A stretch of 12,208 nt of DNA from Archangium sp. (GTDB lineage: Bacteria > Myxococcota > Myxococcia > Myxococcales > Myxococcaceae): assembly GCA_016793585.1 (NCBI GenBank), contig JAEUJR010000833.1, positions 1-12,208 of the forward strand, written 5' to 3'. Position numbers and translations under genes: made by a program. The notes under the pieces were generated by a model. It was not told where the DNA came from, searched no databases, and was given only the letters and a program-made list of their open reading frames with translations. Positions 1 to 7,658 of the stretch are shown here, one piece after another; positions within the stretch are counted from its first letter, which is position 1; each line of letters starts with the position of its first letter.

Positions 1-1
1 C

Positions 2-2029
2 GAGGTGGCCGTCTTCACCACGCAGAACCAGCGCTCGTCGTTCACGTTCCCGCAGACCTTCATCGTCACCGAGCGCGGCGTCGTCTACTTCAACGACGTC
101 ACCCGCGGGCTGCTCGAGGTGCGGCCGGGCGACGGCGTGCAGCGGTTGTTGATTCGCCGAACCGGCGTCGCGCTCGACGGCGCGCTCGGCACGGCCACGC
201 TCGCTCAACCCATGCGGCTCTTCCCCGACGCGCAGGGGCGGGTGCTGCTCTACGACGCGGGCCTCATTCGCCGGTACGACCCCACGACGATGACGCTCAC
301 CACGCTCGTCGGCGGTGGCACCGACTCCACCAGCGACGTCGTCGCGCCACGCGCGCTGCGGCTCCTCACGCCGTCGCCGAACTCCGACACGCTGCTGCTG
401 TTCGCGACGCCCGACGGCCGCATCTTCTTCCAGACCTCGGGCACCACCCAGCCGCTCCCCCAGTACACGTTGCGGGTCTTCGACCCCGCGGGCGCTGGCG
501 GCGCAGGAGAGGTGCGCACCGTGCGCTTCTCGGGCGTGGGTGACGGGGTCTCGACGACCCAGAACCTGTCGGCGTGCAGCGCGAGCCACCTGGGCGCGAC
601 CTTCGACCCCGTGTCGTCGGTGGTGACGCGCTACGTGCTCGGCGTCGTGCACGACAACGCCGCCTGTCCATCGCCGAGCAGCGAGACGGCGTGGGCCATC
701 ATCGACCCGACGACGGGCCAGCCGATGGGGCCGCGCCTCACCGAGAACTTCGACGAGTACCTGGGTTTCACCACCGGCGCCGATGGCGCGCTGTACCGGT
801 TCAACCGGCGCTCGAACACCATCGACCGCTTCGACACCACGCTGCACACCTTCACCACGCTCGTGGGCACCGGCCGAAACGGGACCTGCGCCGATGGAAC
901 GAGCGCGCTCTCGTGCGACCTCGACGTCTCTGACGTGTGGGCGACGCGCACCGGCCAGCTCTACTTCTTCGACCGAGGCCGGCTGCGCACCCTCGACCAG
1001 GCGAACCGCGTCTTCACCTTGATGGGCACTGCGATGACGGCGGGCGATGGCTCGCCGGCGACTGAGGCGCGCATCGGCTCGCCGTTCGACGTGAAGCTGT
1101 GGAGCGACGCAGGCAGCGACGTCGTCGTCTTCTACGACGGCACCCAGTTCCGCTTTCGCGAGTTCCCCATCGGCGGCGTGATTCGCACCATCGCCGGTAC
1201 GGGCTCCGAAGGCGTGCCCACCACCGACGCCGGCGCCGACCTGCAGCCCATCTCGTACAACCAGAACGGCACCATCAATCAGGTGTTCCTGCAGGTGCAC
1301 CCGGCGACGGGCGACGTGTACACGAACCGAGGCCCGCTCTTCCTCTCACGCCTCGACCGCAGCGCGAACCGGTGGGTCGACGTCGCCGGTGGAGGCACGC
1401 GGCCCTACTACGCGCCCCAGGCCGAAGACGCGGGCGGCCTCAGCGTCGACTTCACCGGCAGCTACTCGCCCAAGCCCATCGGCTTCGACGGTGTCGACTT
1501 GCTCGTCGCCAAACACCGGTACTTCAACTTCCGCTACGAAGACGGCTTTCTGAAGCTGTTCGCGCTCACGCAGCCGGGCGTGCCGATGCGAACGCTCGCC
1601 GGCCGCACCGGGCCGATGCCGGGCACCTTGCCCGTCGATGGCAGCCCGCGAACGTCGACCGTCGTCGATTCGTGGTCGAGCGCTTCGTGGGACGGGGCGC
1701 GGGCGCGCTGGCTGGTGCTGAACCAGAACGAAGACACGAAGCTGCGCGCCATCTCGGAGCAGGGCAGCTGGTCGACCGTCGCCACCATTCCCGGTGGCAT
1801 CGAGTCGTTCGTCGCGCCGCCCAGCACCAACGTGCTCAAGCTCGTCGTCTGTCGCTCTGACGGCTCGATGGCCGAGCTGCTGCCCGACGCGGGCGTGCGC
1901 TCGCTCGCGTGGCCCGTGCCCCGAATGCGCTGCGTGGGGCGCGGCTTCGCGTGGAGGCCCTCGACGCAGACCTACGTGGTGCCCGTGCTGCAAGACGGCG
2001 TCGGCGCCATCATCGACTACACGCCGTGA
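2..2029 (+). CDS. NHL-like beta-propeller protein, 5' end outside the window
   Basis: The frame is open to the left edge, so the GTG at position 5 is probably internal and the true start and any signal peptide lie upstream. The 674 visible residues are rich in beta strand and carry a recurring blade motif of the form T-[IL/LV/LM]-x-G near residues 100, 285, 338, 395, 460 (as VAGGG) and 530. The copy near 338 reads TLMGTAMTAGDGSPATEAR, close to the NHL consensus 'aGtG..GdGgpAt.A.l'. Spacing of 53 to 70 residues between most copies fits blades of a propeller. NHL propellers usually serve as binding or scaffold surfaces; no catalytic residues are visible. Several Cys residues and Asp/Gly-rich loops suggest an exported protein, but that is inference. 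It ends 3 bases before the convergent lipoprotein gene. An SMP-30 or YVTN-type propeller is the alternative. Confidence 0.75.
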   Translation, partial: EVAVFTTQNQRSSFTFPQTFIVTERGVVYFNDVTRGLLEVRPGDGVQRLLIRRTGVALDGALGTATLAQPMRLFPDAQGRVLLYDAGLIRRYDPTTMTLTTLVGGGTDSTSDVVAPRALRLLTPSPNSDTLLLFATPDGRIFFQTSGTTQPLPQYTLRVFDPAGAGGAGEVRTVRFSGVGDGVSTTQNLSACSASHLGATFDPVSSVVTRYVLGVVHDNAACPSPSSETAWAIIDPTTGQPMGPRLTENFDEYLGFTTGADGALYRFNRRSNTIDRFDTTLHTFTTLVGTGRNGTCADGTSALSCDLDVSDVWATRTGQLYFFDRGRLRTLDQANRVFTLMGTAMTAGDGSPATEARIGSPFDVKLWSDAGSDVVVFYDGTQFRFREFPIGGVIRTIAGTGSEGVPTTDAGADLQPISYNQNGTINQVFLQVHPATGDVYTNRGPLFLSRLDRSANRWVDVAGGGTRPYYAPQAEDAGGLSVDFTGSYSPKPIGFDGVDLLVAKHRYFNFRYEDGFLKLFALTQPGVPMRTLAGRTGPMPGTLPVDGSPRTSTVVDSWSSASWDGARARWLVLNQNEDTKLRAISEQGSWSTVATIPGGIESFVAPPSTNVLKLVVCRSDGSMAELLPDAGVRSLAWPVPRMRCVGRGFAWRPSTQTYVVPVLQDGVGAIIDYTP

Positions 2030-2032
2030 GCG

Positions 2033-3229
2033 TCACGGTCGCACGAAGCGCACCACGCCGCCGTCGAGCACGAACGAGACGAACGCGTCGTTCTCCTGGC
2101 CGCGCTGCCAGTCGGGGAAGTGCGTGAGGCGAACGCGGCGCTCGTGCCAGTCGAAGACGAACTGGCCTTTGGTGGGCGCGTCCCACGTGGGCCGGCGGGT
2201 GCCCTGAATCGAGGCGCCTGCCACGCTGAGCCGCTGCGCCCCCGCCAACGGCACCGACGCCACCGAGCCCGCGTCGGCGATGGGCCGGCGGTAGACGAGG
2301 AGTTGGCCGGCGGTCGTCGATTCCCACCAGGCGTCGGGTTCGATGCCCGCCAGCTTCGAGCCCAAAGTGCCCGGCAGGCAGCCGCCGTCGAAGGCGCACC
2401 AACGGTCGCTCACCCACGTCCACGCGAGGTCGGGCTCGAGCATGACGGCGTCGCCCGGCGTCTTCGGTGCAGGGTCGACGACGAACAGGCCACCGTCGTC
2501 ACCGGTCAGGATCGCCACACCTCGCCTGAAGGTGAACCGTTCGTCGGCGAAGCGTTGCCCGCCCGCCGCCGCGCGCAGCCAGCCCTGGTGCGTCTCGACG
2601 AGGCCGCCGTCGAACTCGTAGCGGGTGAGCCGATGGCCTCCGTCTTCCGGGCGCTCGGCCCACAGCACGTCGCCCACCACCTGCGCGAACGAGTCGTCGA
2701 GCCGCACCACGAGGCCGCCGTCGACCTTCACGAGCGTGCCCGAGTCGCGCGCCGGGTCGGGGCAGATGACGAAGCCCGAGCTCGAACGTTGCGCGTCGGC
2801 GCACCCGGGCCGCTCGTCGACGAACGGCAGCTTCGTGCCGTCACGCGCGACGAACACCGGCACCTGCGCGATGCCCAGCTGCGGGTCGACGAAGACCGAG
2901 AGCTCGCCCAGGCCCGCCACCTTCGGCGTGAATGACACCTGCACCGAGGCGAGACCTTCACGCTGGTCGTGGGTGAGGTTCTCGAAGGTGAGCGGCACGG
3001 GGGCGGCGCCTTCGTCTTTCCACGTGCCTGAAGCGACGAAGGTGCCCTCGGGCAGCGCGCAGTCGGTCGGCGCGGGGAACGTCATGGTCAACCGCTCGAG
3101 CGTGCCTTCGACGGCGAAGGCCACGGTGTCGACCGACCGGCTGCGCCCGAGTGGACACGTCGGCGCCGGTGGGCAGCCTGTCGCGAACAGCACCATCAGC
3201 AGCACGCTCTGGCGCATCAGGCGCCGCAC
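2033..3229 (-). CDS. Putative lipoprotein of unknown function
   Basis: This 398-residue protein starts with basic residues, a short hydrophobic stretch (VLLMVLFATG) and a lipobox-like ATG-C, so Cys19 is the likely lipidated residue and the product would sit on the inner or outer membrane. The first roughly 120 mature residues look like an all-beta sandwich (alternating strands, SVFVDPQLG). The rest has repeated D-G-G turns and short strands that resemble an irregular propeller. I recognise no family. The start is uncertain: the first codon is GTG at 3229, only 6 bases after the methyltransferase stop, and an in-frame ATG at 3217 (residue 5) would keep the signal peptide. Neither has a clear Shine-Dalgarno. 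It is the last gene of the DUF4126-methyltransferase-lipoprotein operon and is probably translated by coupling. Its end faces the propeller gene with 3 bases between. Confidence 0.8.
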   Translation of the reverse strand: MRRLMRQSVLLMVLFATGCPPAPTCPLGRSRSVDTVAFAVEGTLERLTMTFPAPTDCALPEGTFVASGTWKDEGAAPVPLTFENLTHDQREGLASVQVSFTPKVAGLGELSVFVDPQLGIAQVPVFVARDGTKLPFVDERPGCADAQRSSSGFVICPDPARDSGTLVKVDGGLVVRLDDSFAQVVGDVLWAERPEDGGHRLTRYEFDGGLVETHQGWLRAAAGGQRFADERFTFRRGVAILTGDDGGLFVVDPAPKTPGDAVMLEPDLAWTWVSDRWCAFDGGCLPGTLGSKLAGIEPDAWWESTTAGQLLVYRRPIADAGSVASVPLAGAQRLSVAGASIQGTRRPTWDAPTKGQFVFDWHERRVRLTHFPDWQRGQENDAFVSFVLDGGVVRFVRP

Positions 3230-3235
3230 GTTACG

Positions 3236-3784
3236 TCAGCGCGGCACGCCCACGTAGCGCGCAACCACCGTGCGGTAGAGGTCGTCGACGGTGCGCTGCG
3301 TCTCGACGGCCCACCCGCGCAGCAGGAAGGTGTTGGTGACGATGACGAGCGCCGCTCCCGCACGTTCGCGGCGCAGCTTCTCGTCGAGCGCCGCCATGCC
3401 GCCGGTGAAGAGATAACAGACGAGCACCTCGGCCTTCGAGAGGTCGCCCGTGAAGAAGTTGGCGCGCCGCACCTCGAGGTTGCGCAGGCCCGACGCCCGC
3501 GCGCGGAGCGCCGTCACCATGAAGGGCACCCACGACAGCTCCCAGGCGACGACGCGCCGCTTCGGAGCCTGCCGCGCCAACGCCAGCGAGAGCCCACCCC
3601 AGCCGGCGCCGAGCTCGTGCAGCTCTCCGTCGCCGTCGGGAACGAGGCCGAGCATCACCTCGCGCACCTGGCGCGTCGTCGGCATCGGCGAGATGCCCAG
3701 CCACAGCGTGAAGCCGATGACAGAGAGCGCCGCCAGCGTCACCAGGCCCACCGACACCAGCGCCACCACGTCTGCCGTCGTCAC
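3236..3784 (-). CDS. Membrane-anchored class I SAM-dependent methyltransferase
   Basis: The 182-residue protein has one hydrophobic N-terminal segment (about residues 6-30) followed by a Rossmann-type methyltransferase core. Motif I is ELGAGWGG (57-64), a variant of the usual D/E-x-G-x-G-x-G; the acidic residue after strand 2 is E82 in VVAWELS; NFFTGDLSKAEVLVCYLF (109-126) matches the post-motif 'gDlf..dl..advv..yl'. The PMPTTRQVREVMLGL stretch before motif I and the overall order resemble the FAM173/ATPSCKMT protein-lysine methyltransferases, which also have a membrane segment just before the core. That likeness is by eye. The substrate is unknown; a membrane protein is an inference from the anchor. 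The GTG start overlaps the TGA of the DUF4126 gene as GTGA, indicating coupled translation. The distal part after residue 150 is short compared with small-molecule methyltransferases. Confidence 0.82.
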   Translation of the reverse strand: MTTADVVALVSVGLVTLAALSVIGFTLWLGISPMPTTRQVREVMLGLVPDGDGELHELGAGWGGLSLALARQAPKRRVVAWELSWVPFMVTALRARASGLRNLEVRRANFFTGDLSKAEVLVCYLFTGGMAALDEKLRRERAGAALVIVTNTFLLRGWAVETQRTVDDLYRTVVARYVGVPR

Positions 3785-4371
3785 CCGAGGCTGTCTACTC
3801 CGGCCGGGCGCTGGAACGACTGGCGCAGCTTCGTCACGGCCTTCCAGGCGAACCAGGCGAGCAGGGTGAAGAAGGCCAGCGCCAGCACCGGCGCGAAGAC
3901 GGCCAGCAGGCTGCCGATGACGGCGGCGACGTCTTCGGCGAGCGAGACGACGGGCCCCCCGGTGCCCAGGGTGGCGGTGTGCACCACGGGCCTCGCGACG
4001 GCCTTGGTGGCGTGCACGCTGAAGGCGGTGACGAGGCCGGCGGCGAGCAGCGCGACGGGCGGCACGTCACTGACCGCGCCGCTGCCGGCCGCGAAGACGA
4101 GCGCTCCTGCCGCGGGGCGGATGAAGGTGTGAATGACGTCGTTGACGTGGTCGACCGCCGGAATCTTGTCGACGAGCAGCTCGACCAGCAGCAGCAGCAC
4201 GGTGACGCCAATCACCACCGGGTGCGTGAGGATCTCGAAGGGGCCGCGCAGGGTGATGACGCCGAAGCGCCCCAGCAGCGAGATGGCCAGCAGCGGAACG
4301 TACGCGTTGAGGCCTGCCGAGCCTGCGAGACCGAAGCCGGTGAGGAGCTGGGTAACGAGCACGAAACGCAC
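3781..4371 (-). CDS. DUF4126 family integral membrane protein
   Basis: The 196-residue product is mostly hydrophobic with about four or five membrane spans. It shows the marks of the DUF4126 family in order: GLNAYVPLLAISLLGRFG (20-37), VELLVDKIPAVDHVND (63-78), TFIRPAAGAL (82-91) and VVSLAEDVAAV before a final hydrophobic stretch and a basic tail. The biochemical role of DUF4126 is not established; the charged DKIP and FIRP motifs inside the membrane region are conserved in the family as I know it. The chosen start is GTG at 4371, preceded at about 10 bases by a GAGGG element; the frame stays open far upstream through antisense of the next gene, but that extension is not hydrophobic and has no family likeness. 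It is the first gene of the operon and is divergent from the response regulator gene, so its promoter must lie within or very near that gene's 5' end. Confidence 0.85.
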   Translation of the reverse strand: MRFVLVTQLLTGFGLAGSAGLNAYVPLLAISLLGRFGVITLRGPFEILTHPVVIGVTVLLLLVELLVDKIPAVDHVNDVIHTFIRPAAGALVFAAGSGAVSDVPPVALLAAGLVTAFSVHATKAVARPVVHTATLGTGGPVVSLAEDVAAVIGSLLAVFAPVLALAFFTLLAWFAWKAVTKLRQSFQRPAGVDSLG

Positions 4372-4377
4372 TACGGC

Positions 4378-5412
4378 ATGCCCTCGAAACGATTGCGTGT
4401 GAGGCCGTGTGGGGCCGTGAACGCCGTGAATGCGCCAGAGTTTCCGTGGTACGGCTCCCGACCAGTGGTGCTCGCCGGCCGTCACGTTCGCGGGGTGTTG
4501 TACGTCGACTACGTTCGCATGTTGCGCCGGCAGTTGCCGACGTGGCGCTCGGTGTTGACGCCTTCTGACGTGGCGTTGGTGGCCGCGCAGGTCGACGTCG
4601 ACGCGTGGTACCCGATGCAGCAGTTCGAGCGCCTGGGCCTCGCGATTCTCGAGCACGTGGTGCGCGGCGAGAACGACTCCATTCGTCTGTGGGGCCGCCA
4701 GCAGGTGCAGGCGATTCTCGCGTACCTGCCGATGCTGAAGACGGCCGACGACCCGCGCGAGTCGGTGATGCGGTTCCAGAACTTCCTCTCGAGCCTGTTC
4801 GACTTCGAGGCGGTGGCGCTCGACGCGGTCGACGACGAAGAGGCGGTGCTGCGGGTCGACTACGGCATGGCCGCGAAGGCCGAAGAGGCCGCGACCTGGC
4901 AGACGGTGGGCTTCTTCGAAGAGCTGGTCTCGGCCGCCGGAGGTCGTGAAGCGACGGGCCGCCTGCGCAGCCGCTCGTGGCTGCCGAACGAGCCGCCCAC
5001 CACCTTCGCCGTCACGTGGACGATGGGCGCCCCCAGCCCGCGGCCGTTCCTCGCGAGGCCGCGCGTGCTGGTCGTCGACGACGAGCCGCTGGTGGCGCGA
5101 GGGCTCGCCCGCATGCTCGCGCAGGTCGCCGAGGTGACGCACGCCGTCGACGCCGCCGAGGCAGTGAAGCTGCTCGAGACGCGCGAGTTCGACGCCGTGT
5201 TGTCCGACTTCGCGATGCCGGGGCGCCACGGGCTGTCGCTGCTCGAAGAGGTCGCCACCCGCTGGCCGATGGTGAAGCGCGTGCTGCACTCGGGCGCGAT
5301 GCCGGAAGACGCGTCGAAGGCGCTGCAGCGGGGCGTGGTGCACGAGCTCATCGAGAAGCCCGCGCCGCGTGACGTGCTGGTTCGGGCCGTCGCCACGCCG
5401 CCGCGACGTTAG
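4378..5412 (+). CDS. Response regulator with N-terminal myxobacterial-type domain and C-terminal receiver
   Basis: From ATG 4378 the protein has 344 residues. The C-terminal part (about 229-344) is a complete CheY-like receiver: acidic pair D234/D235 in VLVVDDE, phospho-acceptor D277 in SDFAMPG, S305 in VLHSGAM and K327 in EKPA. There is no DNA-binding or enzymatic output after it. The N-terminal part (about 31-214) begins VRGVLYVDYVRMLRRQLP, continues with helices and a strand pair and ends FAVTW. Its layout recalls the TIGR02265/DUF2378 myxobacterial family (one-domain proteins of about 180 residues), but this is a by-eye likeness. Phosphorylation would then control the N-terminal module. 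The start is doubtful: residues 1-29 have weaker G/C third-position bias than the rest, so GTG 4426 or 4465 could be the real start. Its TAG overlaps the stop codon of the convergent chemoreceptor gene. Confidence 0.82.
   Translation: MPSKRLRVRPCGAVNAVNAPEFPWYGSRPVVLAGRHVRGVLYVDYVRMLRRQLPTWRSVLTPSDVALVAAQVDVDAWYPMQQFERLGLAILEHVVRGENDSIRLWGRQQVQAILAYLPMLKTADDPRESVMRFQNFLSSLFDFEAVALDAVDDEEAVLRVDYGMAAKAEEAATWQTVGFFEELVSAAGGREATGRLRSRSWLPNEPPTTFAVTWTMGAPSPRPFLARPRVLVVDDEPLVARGLARMLAQVAEVTHAVDAAEAVKLLETREFDAVLSDFAMPGRHGLSLLEEVATRWPMVKRVLHSGAMPEDASKALQRGVVHELIEKPAPRDVLVRAVATPPRR
4404..4430. repeat. Three GCCGTG direct repeats in the divergent control region
   Basis: GCCGTG occurs at 4404-4409, 4414-4419 and 4423-4428, a spacing of 10 and 9 bases, close to one helical turn. 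The last two copies extend to GCCGTGAA. The block lies just upstream of the DUF4126 gene and in the low-bias 5' end of the response regulator frame, so it could be a set of regulator sites controlling one or both genes. It would instead be coding (Ala-Val-Asn repeats) if the ATG at 4378 is the true start. Function is inference only. Confidence 0.35.
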
Positions 5413-7508
5413 CCGCGCACCTTGAACTGCGAGACGAGCGCGCCGAGGTGGTCGCTCTGCTGCTTGAGCGACTCCGCCACCGACGAGCTCTGCTCTGCCG
5501 TCGCTGCGTTGCTCTGCATCGCCTCGTCGATGCGCGCCACGGCCTCGGTCAGCGTGGCGATTTGAACGGCCTGCTGTTCGCTGTGCGTGGCGAGCCCGGT
5601 GATGCGGGTCGAGATCTCGCGCACCGAGCTTCCGATGGTCGAGAGCGTCTTGCCGCTGGTGCCGATGACTTCCTGCAGCTCGGTCACGCGCGCCTCGCTC
5701 TCGGCCACGAGGGTTCGAATCTGCACCGTGGCCTTGCGGGTGCGGAAGGCGAGTGAGCGCACCTCTTCGGCCACCACGCCGAAGCTGCGGCCATGTTCTC
5801 CCGCGCGCGCGGCTTCGACCCCTGCGTTCAGCGCGAGCAGGTTCGTCTGAAAGGCGATCTCTTCGACCATCGAGACGATCTCGGCGATGTGCTTCGACGA
5901 CTCGGTCACGCCCTGCATGGCCTCGGCCGAGCGGTCGACCAGCCGGCGGCTCTCTTCGGCCAGCTTCGAGCTCTCGAGGGCGCGCGCGCTCAGCAGCGTC
6001 GCTTCGGCCGAGGTCTCTTTCGCGCTGCGGGTCAGCTCGGTGATGGTGGCGCTCACCTCCTGGGTGTTCGAGGCCTGCTGCTGCAGCAGCAACGAGACGC
6101 TGCCGTTGCCGCGCGCGAGCTCCTGGGCGCCGACCTCGACGCCCTGGGCCGACTGCTTGATGTCGAGCACCAGCCCGTGAATGCGCTCGAGCAGCGCGTC
6201 GAACGACCGGCCCAGCTTGCCGACCTCGTCGGTGCGTTGAATGTCGAGGCGGCGCGTGAGGTCGCCTTCGCCCTGCGCAATCTCGGCGATGCGGCCCTCG
6301 ACCTCGAGCACGCGGGCCCGTTTCAGGAAGATGCCGATGGGCCCGAGAATGATGGCCAGCGCCAGCACCGCGAGCGCGCCGAGCTGAATGAGGAACCGAA
6401 CGAGCTCCTCGTGCTCTGCGGCAGCGATGGCGGCGGGCTCGAAGCGGTAGACGAGCACCCACGGGCTGTCGTCGCGCACGGCCAGCGTGACCTGGTGCAG
6501 AGCGTCGCCGTTGGCGCTCTCGACGAAGGCCTTCGCGGTCGAGATGAAGTCGGCGTCGCGGCGGTCGCCCACCCAGGTGCCGCGGCTCGGGTTGCCGAGC
6601 ACGAAGTTCGAGGGCCGCTCGGGCATCGTCCACTGGCCCCGCTGCGCCTCGGCGCGGTCGTCGTCGGTGATGACGAGCCTGGGCACACCGAGCAACATCG
6701 CCTCGAGCACGTTGGTGCGGAACACCGCCGACACGAGCCCGTTGAAGGTGCCCCGCTCGTCGAACAGCGGCGCCGAGTACAGCAGCCCCTGGGCGTCTCG
6801 TTCGTCACCCGCTCGTCTGCTCGTGTACTGCGCGTTGTCGCAGGTGCGCATGACGGGGCTCGCCACCGCGGGCAGGTCGTCGAGCGTCGAGATGCGCGAG
6901 AGCGAAGGCGCCTTCGCCCGCAACGCCGCCAGCTGTCGCGGGTAGTACGAGTACTCGGCCTCCTCGAGCTCTTCGGGTTCGTCAGGGTCGTGCGTCGCGG
7001 TGTCGGCGCCTTCGACGTGCCGCGCCTCGGGAGCGACCACCACGGTGTCGTACATGCGAAACGGCACCTGGCCCTGCTCGGGCGCGAAGCCCTCCATCAC
7101 GAGGTAGACCTCCGAGACGCTCACGTTGGCCGCGAGGTTGTTGAAGAGCTGCTGCACGGTGCGATCGCCCTCGATGGGGAACCGCCTGCTCTCGACGACG
7201 TCTTCAGCGTCGCTCTTGCGGTTGCCCGTCGAGATGCTGCGCACGCTGGGCAGCAGGCCGATGGTTCGCACCGTCTGGTAGGTGAGGGTGAAGAAGCGCT
7301 CGACGGTCTGCCGGCGCGGCTCGAACTCGGTGGCGAGCAGGCGCTCCTTCGTGGCCTGCACCGCGGCGGCGCGTGAGCGGCGGTAGTTCACGGCGAGGCC
7401 GACGGCCAGCACGAGCGTCACCCCGATGGCGACGAAGACGGGCCACGACGACACGCGAACGGCCGGCGGCTGCGAGCGGAGCTGTTCGAACCCGGAAGTC
7501 GACTGCAT
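5409..7508 (-). CDS. Methyl-accepting chemotaxis protein with Cache-like sensor domain
   Basis: The 699-residue product is a transmembrane chemoreceptor. TM1 is about 22-42; a large outer region (45-365) with EVYLVMEGFAPEQG and GLLYSAPLFDERGTFNGLV elements looks like a double-Cache ligand-binding domain; TM2 is about 370-394; a HAMP segment follows (to about 447, with DEVGKLGRSFDALLERI); the rest is a coiled-coil signalling domain. The kinase-control hairpin (about 548-586) reads IAFQTNLLALNAGVEAARAG then EHGRSFGVVAEEVRSLA, which is clearly MCP but with G-V for the usual A-I/V and R-S-F-G for R-G-F-A. It would bind CheW and CheA near the membrane and steer motility or another pathway. No CheR-docking pentapeptide ends the protein (it ends FKVRG), and no che genes are adjacent. 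ATG 7508 was chosen; a TTG at 7526 adds six residues. Neither has a good Shine-Dalgarno. Confidence 0.93.
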   Translation of the reverse strand: MQSTSGFEQLRSQPPAVRVSSWPVFVAIGVTLVLAVGLAVNYRRSRAAAVQATKERLLATEFEPRRQTVERFFTLTYQTVRTIGLLPSVRSISTGNRKSDAEDVVESRRFPIEGDRTVQQLFNNLAANVSVSEVYLVMEGFAPEQGQVPFRMYDTVVVAPEARHVEGADTATHDPDEPEELEEAEYSYYPRQLAALRAKAPSLSRISTLDDLPAVASPVMRTCDNAQYTSRRAGDERDAQGLLYSAPLFDERGTFNGLVSAVFRTNVLEAMLLGVPRLVITDDDRAEAQRGQWTMPERPSNFVLGNPSRGTWVGDRRDADFISTAKAFVESANGDALHQVTLAVRDDSPWVLVYRFEPAAIAAAEHEELVRFLIQLGALAVLALAIILGPIGIFLKRARVLEVEGRIAEIAQGEGDLTRRLDIQRTDEVGKLGRSFDALLERIHGLVLDIKQSAQGVEVGAQELARGNGSVSLLLQQQASNTQEVSATITELTRSAKETSAEATLLSARALESSKLAEESRRLVDRSAEAMQGVTESSKHIAEIVSMVEEIAFQTNLLALNAGVEAARAGEHGRSFGVVAEEVRSLAFRTRKATVQIRTLVAESEARVTELQEVIGTSGKTLSTIGSSVREISTRITGLATHSEQQAVQIATLTEAVARIDEAMQSNAATAEQSSSVAESLKQQSDHLGALVSQFKVRG

Positions 7509-7658
7509 GACGAACGCAGACAGCAACCGACATGCCGCGCGCGATCACGCCGGGAAGACGCGCCTGGCCGTCAGAACTCTGGCGCTGGCAGTCGACGGTC
7601 TGACGCGTTCAAGCGACGTGGAGCGTCGAGGTCCACGCGCGCTTCGTTGGCTCTGGGT
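7509..7658 (-). other. Intergenic gap between anti-sigma and chemoreceptor genes
   Basis: This 150-base gap must hold any anti-sigma terminator and the chemoreceptor promoter. The only structure seen is an inverted repeat at 7617-7637 with arms CGTGGA and TCCACG and a 9-base loop, 22 bases after the anti-sigma stop. It lacks a T-tract, so it is at best a weak terminator or a protein site. A TTGAAC element lies nearby on the minus strand without a convincing -10 partner. I find no small gene here. Confidence 0.3.

Noticed and set aside
1099..1993. Long overlapping frames on both strands inside the propeller gene
   Set aside because: Arg/His-rich translations without motifs, fully inside a gene with consistent codon bias.
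4372..6633. Minus-strand open frame continuing upstream of the DUF4126 gene for more than 700 codons
   Set aside because: It runs antisense to the response regulator and out of frame through the chemoreceptor gene, is Arg/Ala/His-rich and has no domain signature; it is a by-product of G/C bias at third positions.
7204..7548. Minus-strand frame starting at a nearby ATG upstream of the chemoreceptor
   Set aside because: It is out of frame with the chemoreceptor and encodes an Arg-rich chain with no features; the chemoreceptor frame carries TM1 and the sensor domain.
7617..7637. Inverted repeat CGTGGA...TCCACG as an intrinsic terminator
   Set aside because: Six-base arms, a 9-base loop and no T-tract; kept only as a remark on the intergenic gap.
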